Assembly (NCBI GenBank): GCA_014526335.1
Contig: JACTAT010000010.1
Coordinates: 5,388,282-5,452,281, forward strand
Origin: Chrysaora quinquecirrha
Taxonomy: Eukaryota; Cnidaria; Scyphozoa; Semaeostomeae; Pelagiidae
Direction: 5' to 3'
Length of the DNA: 64,000 nucleotides
The notes under the pieces: generated by a model
What the model saw: only the letters and a program-made list of their open reading frames with translations
The model's database searches: none
Told to the model about the DNA's origin: nothing
Made by a program: the position numbers and the translations under genes
In this document: positions 50,501 through 61,900 of the stretch, piece after piece
Layout: each line of letters begins with the position of its first letter
Position numbering within the stretch: the stretch's first letter is position 1

Positions 50501-52912
50501 GTACAGTAGTACATGAGTAAGCATTATCATATATATCACCTAGTTAGTTTAATAGCAGTAATAGTAATAATAGTATGGTAAGTACCTCCAGCACATGTTT
50601 TACTGCAAGTTCCCCAATTGGTGACATTGAAATATTCAGTTGCTGATACATCTCCTTCTGCTGGCACGAGATACTTCCATTTGACACCCAATGCTGGATA
50701 CCCATAGATATCCACATACTATAAATAAAACTTCAATGGCTTCAACTGGTTACGAAGTGGCCAAACGGTCAAAAATTTAATTAAACAAGCAAATTTCAAA
50801 TGCTTAAGAAACACTGTTAACGTTTGATCGTCTGGCAAATGTTGGTGAAGACAGGAAACAAGAAAACAGGAAGAGAAAGAAGAAGAAAAGAAAAACTAAG
50901 TGCAAGAGGAAGAAGAAGGAAAAATGGAATAGGAAGAAGAAAGAGAAAAGAATAGAGGAAGAAGGGAGGATTAAAAACAAGAAAAGAATTCGAAACAGAG
51001 GAGAAGACGAACAAAAATAAGAAGACGAAGGAGAGGAAGAAAATGAAGAAGAGAAGAAAAAAGATGAAAAAGATGAAGAAGAAAAGGAAAACGAAGACGA
51101 AGAATGAGAAGAAGAGGAGACGAAGAAGATGAATAGGAGGGAGAAGAAGAATAGGAAGAGAATAGAAGAAAGATGTATGATAAGAATAAAAAGAATGCAC
51201 TACATGAAGATAACGAAAAAGAAAAGGAGGAAGAGCAAGTAGAAAGAAAAAGAAGACAAAGATGAAGAAGAAAAGGAAGGGGAAGACGAAAAGAAGACAA
51301 AGAATGAGAAGAAGAGGGACACGAAGAACACAAGAAGACACTACATGAATAAATAGACACTTCAAGACAACGAAAAAACAAAGAAAAGGAAGAAGACAAG
51401 TAGAAAACAATGAATGAAAGTAAAGGTGGAAACAAAAAATTAGGTGCGAAGAGGAGAGAGGGGTAAAGAAAGAAACTAAAATGGATAATGAAGACAAGCA
51501 TTCAAAAAAGTTAAATTAGGACTGGCATCCTGCATTCAGATTTGCAGCCATAGCAAAAATAGTGAAGATACTCACAAAAATTCGAATTTTGTCATTGATT
51601 TTGCCTTTGATATAAATCTTATCTGGGTAGACATATTCTTCCATGATGTAATTGACTTGTGCTCCAGCAGCATGAACAGTTGTCGTGTAAGATGGTAACC
51701 AATACGCTAAATCATTGCTATCACCAGCTTTCAATCCTGAAAATGATACCAAATTTGAATGCCAGTAATTGCATACCTTAATATTTCACACTACCTCAAC
51801 CTAGTGTTTCATGGTGCAATTTCTCTCCACAGATTAAGAAGTCGCTGATAGATTTGATCGAGGGTGTTACACAAAGTAATGATATTGTTACACAACCTAC
51901 AGTTATTCAATTCCAAAGTGAATAGGCTACTAAGTTAGAAGATAAAAATCCTACCCTATGTTTTTTACGAGCACGAACCTGGGTTAGTCAGCTTAACCCA
52001 GGACCAATCCCCGGGTTTGTTTGTGTAGTACAAATAAGGCTAAAATCACTGTCAATGCCAGTAATTTCTCGAATAAGCCCCTTGATGCATATTGGCGAAA
52101 GGGTATTGCTCTGTGGGGGTTTATTGAAAGGGAGAGTTTATTCGAGTGAGGGGGCTTATTAACATATCAAAAAATTCGGTAAATCAAATGAGTTCTCGAC
52201 AGAAAACCAGAGAAATATGATAACTTTCCTTTATGATATAATCAATAATCAACTGCTTGCTATCCCTAGGCAAACATTACCAAATTTTGGCCAACTTAAT
52301 GCCAGTATTAAAGCATTCTTATAACTGTGTTCCAAGGTTTGGAGTGAGTGGCCAAGCTTCTCAGTCAGCTCTCGTTAGACTGCTGAAGTTAAGCTTGGTC
52401 GTGTGAGGTCAGCATCTGGATGGGTGACTTTCCAGATGGATGACTAAACAACTCACTCTGCCGTCTTTCGGAAGGGACGTTAAACTAGGGGTCCCATGTC
52501 TGGATGCGGAATGCATAGTAGGCCTAAATTAGCTAAAAAAGCTAGAAATAACAGCCTAATCAATGAGGAACAACAAGAGCAACAACAACAAGGTAGGTAG
52601 ACTGGTCACCTACACAGACTCCCAAAAATGCACCTGCAAATATAGCCTTCAAGGAATCCCAAGACAAGTGCCTGTCCACAGGAGGCCCAAATGGGTTCAT
52701 TGCAGGAGGGTTTCTCATATATCAAAAATATTTCATGAATGAAAAAATGAATGAAAGGGAAAGTCATTTGAGAATACGGCACTTCTCGCAGTTTACAGCT
52801 TTGAAATCCGCAAAGCTTGAAAACATACCTAAATATCGACCAGTGCTGCCCATTTCTTCAACGGTTATTTCCCAAGATCCTTTTGGAATGGTGAAAAGCT
52901 CGTGTTGTTGTC
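47560..52912 (-). CDS. Copy B exons 19-24: spacer and TSP1 repeats, downstream of the nonsense codon
   Basis: Exons are 52829-52912, 51576-51736, 50586-50718, 49124-49250, 48673-48883 and 47560-47764. All are open in the family frame: ELFTIPKGSWEITVEEM, LKAGDSNDLAYWLPS, VTNWGTCSKTCAGG, YVHPWSSCNKSCGRG, NWSACSTTCNAGVRTRKI and NGPCSKECGGG. If exon 24 reads through its donor, about 38 more codons end in a hydrophobic tail and TAG (47417-47419). Preservation despite the upstream stop argues for a recent lesion, or none in vivo. Confidence 0.85.
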
Positions 52913-55900
52913 CTACAGAAGCAAGAATACAGAAACAGTACGGCCAAACGATAAAACATTGTTTATAAAACATTTGAGAGTCGCTTAACAAGCGATGCTT
53001 GACCGTGGAGCCATGTTACAAAACATTGCTTGACAAACAAAAACAAGCTAAATGCAAAATGCTTTTGTGCAATGAAAATTGGTACGCCCTGGCCCAATGA
53101 TTGTTTGTCAAACATCTGAAATTCCCTCAAATTGTTTGTTCGTTTGGCCACATTGCAAAACATTGCATGGATAACACTTTTTGCTTGTGAAAAACATGTT
53201 TTTTTTACGCGGATGAATGCTCAAATATTGCCTGTATAGCAAGTCTCAAATGTTTGACCAACAATGTTTGATCATATAGCCAGGGCCTTCAATTTTTCTA
53301 TTTAGAAAGTTGTTTTGCCTCTTCGTGATTTTTCAAGTTTGATTTGTCAGGTTGCAATGTGTGTCACCCTTATATACATACCATCATTTCTGTAATGTGT
53401 AGGGTCATTTCCAGATTTGCGAGTACAATTCGACCCATCACCTCCACAAACACCACATCTGTCAAGCACCGCCCCAGACTACATCTTCATATCACAGCCA
53501 ACCTCCTGTTCATAATGGAATAAGTCTTGGTTACTTTTATCATTTTTGGTTCAAATAGTTGCTCTGGTTACCAAAGGCCGCCGTTGCTGTTTGCAAAAAA
53601 TGGGGCATGCGCAATAAGTAAAGTGGAAGGCTTTGAAAACCTTCTGGCTTTCATTTGTTGTACTTGCGTCCGCGACAGTCGCAAAGGCACGTCTAAGATC
53701 ATTGCAAACCGTTGCAACAACCAAATCCAAATGAAAACCACTAGTTTTATGCCGGAGATGCTGATATAAGACTGGCTTGATATAGTCAAACGTGGCTGTG
53801 CCAGTGCTGAGACACGGCTGACCAGTGCTGAGACCAACTGACCAGTGCTGAGACACGGCTGACCAGTGCTGAGACACGACTGACCAGTGCTGAGACACGA
53901 CTGACCAGTGCTGAGACACGGCTGACCAGTGCTGAGACATGGCTGACCAGTGCTGAGACATGGCTGACCAGTGCTGAGACACGGCTGACCAGTGCTGAGA
54001 CACGGCTGACCAGTGCTGAGACACGGCTGACCAGTGCTGAGACATGGCTGACCAGTGCTGAGACATGGCTGACCAGTGCTGAGACACGGCTGACCAGTGC
54101 TGAGACACGGCTGACCAGTGCTGAGACACGGCTGACCAGTGCTGAGACACGGCTGACCAGTGCTGAGACATGGCTAACCAGTTCTGAGACGTTTTCAACA
54201 GAAACACTTCGTTACAGTGGCTCTACCGTGGCTGGACAGTTGCTCTAATACGGTAGTGCCAACATAAAAAGTTGAATTTGGTTCAACTTTTCCGGCCCTT
54301 ATGACGCTTCTGCCACTAGAAGATTTTAATGGAAACATGTGGTACAGCCGTCCGCGACGTGTCTGTGGCACTTGCCTTTGTTCTCATTGAGCACATGATC
54401 ACTGTAACAAGCCAATCAAATGCTAGGAAATTTTAAAGCAAACACTGTCTCAGCACTTCACAGCCGTGTCTCAGTACAGGCCCGGCCACGTATTGCTATA
54501 TGGAAACGAAGCGTCGCAACACTTTCCAAGCGCCGATACAGGCGTGTCTCAGCACTGGCACAGCCACTTTTGGCTATATGGAAACCAGGCTATAGAGAAA
54601 AAATATTTTGAAATTTCCCGGCGATCGAGTATGTACTATAGAAGCCAATCAGCGGTTTTCATTTCGATTTGGTAGTCTACGGTGGTCTGTTAAAGGCGAG
54701 TTCTGCTACATAAAACGAAAACCAACCAGGCCTAAACTTGCAAAGCTACTGCAAAGCACGGGGGGTTTCTTCCATAGCAAAGGTACCTGGGGATGTGCCT
54801 CGCTAGAGGGTATACTTTTTCGGATTTCTAGTCTAGCCAAGGGTATTCTTTTGGCAATTTTGGTCTAGCAAAGGGTATCATATTTGGCAATGGAGTGGCC
54901 ATGCTTGCGACTTTAGTAGCCTTGGGAGGTAGAAATTTCATCCCAAAAATTTTTAAAGAAGCTAAAAAAGGTTAAGGTCAACCTTTTAATTTTCCGACTT
55001 GAGACCAACAATTTCGAGCGTATTTTTCAAACCAAGGGTATCATTTTGGTTGAAATTGGTCTAGCCAAGGGTACAATTCTCTCATAAAAATTAGGCTAGC
55101 CAACGGTACCATTTTGAATATGTCGGCGGCAGACTCTTACCCAAAATTTAGCCAAGAACTCCCCCTCGTGCTGCGAAGTGTACCAAAATCGGAAATCAAG
55201 GATAATACATTGGCAGCTCATACCCTTATGACACCATCAATGCAGACACCAGTCCTTGCTGCCGATGTGACAGTACCATCCTTAACAGTACCATGTTCCC
55301 ATGCAGTTTGACCAGGCGTTTTGCAAATCAATACGCATGGTCTATAGCCTGGCGTAAGAAAATAAAGAATGATAGAAAATTGTTGTGCGGGGAGCCAGAC
55401 TCGATGCACAAGTCGTTTGCGATTTGGCTATTGAATTGAATTGCTGGACGCCAAAACGAAAAACAACCACGCTAAACTTGTAAAGCTACTGTTTTGGCGT
55501 TTAGCAATTCAATCAAAAGCCAAATCACAAAGACTTGTGTATCTATGGGAGCAGGCGTATAAAGCTTTGGTGCAACTTTCACGGTCCTTGGTGTCAGTGT
55601 TTAAAGTTCCTGATTCTATAAGGTCTTGGGAAGTGACTCGGGGTGAAACGTTTCACCCACTCAGTCTAAACCCTTCTTAGAAATTTTGAGCCATTATAAA
55701 CTTTGAACGCTCATAAAATGAATAATACGAGCACCAAGATTGCAAAAATTTGCACCTTAATTAGCTCTATTCTCGCTGCTTGATGGAGTACAAATTTAGT
55801 ACGAAAAACTATCTTTCTAAAATTTCTATTCTAGAAATCTTGAAAATTTCCATAAACGCCAAAACGATTGTTGTTTTTGTTGTTACTTTATTTTGATTAG

Positions 55901-58900
55901 GCTGTCATTTCTAGCTTTTTCGGCTAATTTAAGCCTACTATGCATGCCGCATCCAGGCATGGGAGACCTAGTTAACGTCCCTTCCGCAGGAACAGAGTGA
56001 GTTGTTTATAGTCATCTATCTGGAAAGTCACCCATCCAGATGCTGACCTCACACAACCAAGTTTAACTTCAGCTGTCTAACGAGAGCTGACTGAGAAGCT
56101 TGGCCACTCACTCCACAGGTCTGCCCTTGAATGTTGCAAAAACAGTTGCAGGGACAAAGATTTCAATAACTTACCGTCAAAAATAACCACTTTTTCCGGT
56201 GAAATCGCTGCACATTGATCTTCTCTGTATGTCTTAGTTCCAGGAGGACATGCCTGAACAAATAAATACAGAACGATGCGATCACATTTTTATGATAGTC
56301 CTGTCTGTTAGTGAAACAATTGTGCATATAATGATACCAGCATGAAACTTGGCCAACAGGGGCAGTTTGGTACGCTGAAAAAGTTAAGAGATGGACCCAA
56401 ACTGGAAAATGCCCCCTGGTGCTATTATACTGTATAGAAATGGGCATTTACAAGAGGGTGCGTTTAAAAGAAGGGGCGTACAAAGGAGTGGTGCTTAAAG
56501 GAGGAAGCGCTTAAAGGAGGTAGCGCTTTAAGGAGGGAGCGTTTAAACGACGGTGCGTTTAAAAGAAGGTGCGTTTGAAAGAGGGGGCGCATAAAGGGGG
56601 GGGGCACTTAATGGAGGGAGCGTTTAAACCATGGGGCGCTTAAGAAAGAGGGAGCCTTTAAAGGAGGGAGTGCTTTAAGGAGGGAGCGCTTAAAGGAGGG
56701 AGCGTTTAAATGATGGGGTGTTTAAATGATGGGGTGTTTAAAGGAGGGGGCGTTTAAAATAAGGGAGCTTTAAATCTATTCAATTCAAATTGTATTCATA
56801 ACAAGGATTCAATCTAAATTACCTGCAGATTACAAGCTATTTTATCTTTGATGCTTTCTCCGAGACAAGGTTTCCCACCATTCTGGGGCCTAAAATAACA
56901 AATTTTTCGTTGTTCTTGTTGTTGTGTACTCTTAGGTACCTAATTGCTCGGGGGTCGGAATAGACGGGGTGGTTGGAACTACTGTCACGATATAATTGAC
57001 TGGGGGGGGGGTCGGGTCAAACTTTGTCTGGAAACTGCTGAAAAGCAAAGCGAGAGGCCCTATAGTTCTTATAGGCTAAGGAAATCCATTGTTCTAACCA
57101 ACAAACTAAGTGTACAAGTGAAATTTCACACCAAGAACGTAAAAGTAAGTTCAGTAAAACAATATCAACATCAAAATTAATGCAAACTAAATAAACGGGG
57201 GGTCCTAATAAGAATGCAAAGTATCAAAGTTGCTTACGTAGGATTAGTACAGGTTCTTTGTTTCCACGTTGCACCTCCTCCACAAGGTCGATTACATGGC
57301 AAGTAGTCTGAAAATTCCGTCCAGCCTCCATTGATCGGTGGAGCTGGGGTGGTACCATCTCTTACACATTCACCAAATATACACCACTAGTAAAAAGAAA
57401 AGAAAGGTATTTATCAACCTCGTTTCCAGGCCCCAAATCGAATTTCCTCGAATCTCAACCGTCAAATTGATTTTGGCCCTGGTACCGGTCACAAAATCTG
57501 TCAAAATACTGGCAATTTTGGCCTAGGCATAATAACAAGATGTAGATTCTGAAAGCAGATGTTCTTAGAAAGGAAATGCAAAGAATTTCATTGATAACTG
57601 TAAGGCAAGATACAATATTTCATGCAGCATCAATTTTGGTTTTTATAGACGTTTTTCTACATAGTTTTCGGCCTATTTTGGTGTGAAATTTTGAAGAAAC
57701 TGTGACGTCACTTAAAACTTCTATTGTTTGAACAACATTAGATTGAGAATAGACAAGGCCGATACCAGGGTCGAATATGGACAGCGGAGTTTCACGTAGA
57801 GACCTATTCACCCTGGGGACGAGGTTGGGTATTAATTAGTTCACACTGTGAGTAGTTCACAACTTTGATATTGGCTGTAGGCATTTTTAGATTTGCTGCT
57901 GCGCAAGACCAAAAATCGACACAATAATAAAAATAATGATAACAATAAATGAGATATATGGGCTGAGAGGCCGTATTGGCCTATAAAACCCTGTTGTTAT
58001 ATACTCGTTCTAATAAGAACCTATAAATTTGGATTAATTAAGGCTAGCTCACTTTATTTTGGCCACACCACGTTCCATGGGCTGCAGGAAACAATGTCTT
58101 GGTGCACACGCCATACGTTTGCGTCTCGCACATCAATGTTTCACATATGTGCTGCAAAAGAAAATACAAGATATCTGTTGTTAGCTATTGAAAACAATAT
58201 TTTCAAACAAATCGAAAAGCTAATGATGGCGTTTATGTTAAGCACGTTTAGTTCCTCAAAAACGTTAAAGAAAAGACCTTAATTTCGTCACCGTATGAAA
58301 AGACCTTTTCTCTGCGACAATATGGACAGATTTTGGAATTTTTCAAAAGCAAAACTAGAGGGATTTCATTGAAATCAACAGAGGGGAAATTGGTTTCAAG
58401 TAAATGCCCTACTTACCGCATAATAGGTGCAGTGCCGGTACGCGTTGCCAAATGCCAATTGACACTGCTTGTTAGCATCGTATATTTTACCATATAGCTG
58501 CGTATTGGCAGGTTGTGAGCCCGTCGTATTGGTAGGTTTCGAGCCAAGGAGCAACGGTTTGTCATCAAGGCAACTGGAATATAGCCTACAATAAGATAAG
58601 CAATGTTTGCCAGTCGTTGCACACGGAGAGGATTCCTTTGCTGGAATGTCTACCATCTTCCAGAAAAATTTCGCGTCCGACCAAGGCCTCTTTGAAACGG
58701 TCTATTGATGGGACTAAAAAACCTGGACTGTATGATCAGAGACACAACTTTACAAAGCTAAGATGCCCAAAGGAATCAACGAGCAACTCTCCAAGTCATA
58801 GTCTATACCCCAGATTTTCCTTCCGCTTGACTTTTTGTTTTGAAAATGTTTAGCCATTTATAGTACCATGCCTATTACATACTAGACTGATTACCTGAGT

Positions 58901-61900
58901 CCCAGTTATCGCTCATGAGACCGAGGCTAGCACTAAAAGGAGATCACTCAAACTGGGTATTAGCGTCCAGTAGTTTGAGCGTCCAGCAATTCAATTCAAT
59001 AGCGAAACTACGACTCAGGTAATAACAGCTTAGCTTACCCTAGATATGTAGCAAGAACTTCGCTACTGCATTTGGACCATTCGAATCCTCTGCCGTCGAA
59101 CGTATTAGCAGACGCCATAATGTGAATCCCATTTGTGCAGTTCTCAGGGGGAGCTCCACCATCATGATCCAGGCCAAGACTAAAAAAATTGCAGAAGACA
59201 CATTATTTTATTAGAATATAGTTTATGAGAATTTTGAGGCCCGGAGGGGGGGTTACATGACCTGTGAATGGACGGGATGTGTTGTCCAGATATTACAGTC
59301 CCACCCACTTGCAGGTAACAGACCCTATAGTACGGGCAAAAACAAGCGGAATATGAGAGTAATAAGATTTTCTATTCCATATTATTGCTTGAAATCGCAC
59401 TACGAACAAATTCGATGCGATACGGTATTAAAATAAAGTGAAATTCTTCAATTTCCCACCCTGTTATATGGGGATATCAATATCAATATCAATATCAATA
59501 TCAATATCAATATCAATATCAATATCAATATCAATATCATATCAATATCAATATCAATATCAATATCAATATCAATATCAATATCAATATCAATATCAAT
59601 ATCTAAAGTACCTAGTAAAGTACGTAGAGTAAAGTACCTAGCGATGGCAGTTGCGTTGTTTACTTTTATACCTTTGATTTTGTATTAAACCTATAGAATA
59701 ACCCGCGGTTAAACCAACCTTTAACGGAGACAAGAAAAAATCAGTATTTTTATATCATAAATAGAAATAACCCTTACTTGTGGGCTATTTCATGAGTTGC
59801 TACAATTGCAGTCATCAGGCCGATATCCTTTACGACATTATGGCTAGAACCACACATGCCAACAGTAGCAACACCTAAAGAGCATAATTAACATGCATCA
59901 AAATCAGCAGTACACCCTCCTGGCCTTTTCATAAGAAACCGTTTAATAAAAAAACCTGGATCTATTGTAATTGTAATTGTAAGTTTTTAACGTTAGTATA
60001 ATACAATAGTGATAAACACTAATTCACACTAACATGAAGCAACTCCACAGATTGCATCAAAGAATCATTTATTGCAGAACGAACACGTGCATTTTTTAAT
60101 TTAGGAACCACGTTTTTATCAATCTTTTGAACTCTATTTCGGGCTGACTTGCTCTCAGCTAGAAGATGGAAGAGAGTTCCAGATTTTAGTCCTTTGAAAA
60201 CTTAAAGATTTAATGCCATAATTATTTGTTTAACTTTCGGAATTTGTAATGGATTAGCACTGTAGACACTAGAATACTCAAGAAACCTAAAGAACTAGAT
60301 TTCAATTATTAAGAAACCATTGGCACTCAAAATCAGTTTATTTTCAGACATCTCTTTTGACCTTTTCCCCGTGTTATTTGTTTTGAAAATGACAAGTTCT
60401 ATGGTTCAACTCATATTTTCTTAAAATTAAAGAAAAAATTTAAGAAATCCTCTAGGAAATTTCAAGTACTATATGAAGGTATAAAATGGTTGAAAATTAA
60501 GAAACTTATGTGAACGTACCTAATACTGAGCATCCATCAGCACATCCACCCCTGCAGGATGGAAACAGCGGATAGATTCAATGCTAGAATGTTGTTGTCA
60601 TGCTATGATATCAATAAGAAATCATGATAATGATAATGATAATGATAATAAGCGAAGAGTGCAATCTAGATTCAATGCTAGACTATGTTGTTGTCATGCT
60701 ATGATATCAATTGATTGACAAAAAATTATTATCAACGATAATTATCTTGAAAGTAATAATGAGATTGATATTAATATTGATATCACAGATCATGATAATG
60801 ATAATGATAATGATAATGATACTAATATTGATGACTGTCAGTATCAGTACCACCATCAATATCAATATCAATATCAATATCAATATCAATATCAATATCA
60901 ATATCAATATCAATATCAATATCAATATCAATATCAATATCAATATCAATATCAATATCAATATCAATATCAATATCATATCAATATCAATATTAATATC
61001 AATATTAATATCAATTTTTGAAATTATCCACACTTGTACCAAAGTAATTTGAGCACTATCACGAAAATTATCTTTTTCTAGACGCCTTGATAAAATATTA
61101 CTTTGGGAAATTGGCAGTTCCTAAATTGTAAATTGGCATGTTACTAGATTGACAGCTACTAAAGAAAAATGTGTTGGTTTGAGCAGGGCAAAGCAAATTC
61201 TATACATGACTGCATACCTATGCCAAAATACAACACATATGTAAAACAATGCAAAAAACTTTGTGCTTAGCTGATAGCATACTTACTTGGTATACAGAAC
61301 AGTATTATCAACATGCAAAGGATCTGAGTCGTTTGTCGGGTTGTTCTTATGTAACCAGTTAAGGGATTTTCCAAACAAATCGTGCATTGATGCTGCACCG
61401 GCGAACTGCAATCAACAAATTGTTTAAGTTACTACACTTACAATATTTGTGCATTAAATGTACATTTGAACCCTCAGAAATCCACCATCTTCCAAACAAT
61501 ATCGCGCAGAACCAGACCTCTTTGAAACGGTCTGTCGGAGCTTCTGCAATGATGCTCAATTTACTAAAGTAATACATACCAAATCCTCATCTAATAATAC
61601 AATACGTGTCAGATAAACATTGATGGGCCAGCTTAGTGTTGGGTCAGTAAAGAACGAATTGATCTGAAAAAGAAATACAGAATTTAAGAACGCAGAAAAC
61701 AAGCCATACAGTAGCTAAAGGCCTTACCAAATACATCGAAAAGATCAAAATAGAAAACGACTCACTAAATTCCCTTGATTCACCAAATATGACTGTAAGA
61801 AATCTTTGCCATAAAACTTCACCATATTTACATCTGCAACGATCATTAACTCCATGTTTTTCTCTTTTCTTGTACTGTTGCGTCGTCTTTCTCTTGGCAA

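Noticed and set aside
53551..54207. A 218-codon repeat protein of Trp-Ser-Ala-Val-Ser-Gln-His units
   Set aside because: The unit is a 21-bp intronic minisatellite in copy B. The flanking parts have no homology or splice support.
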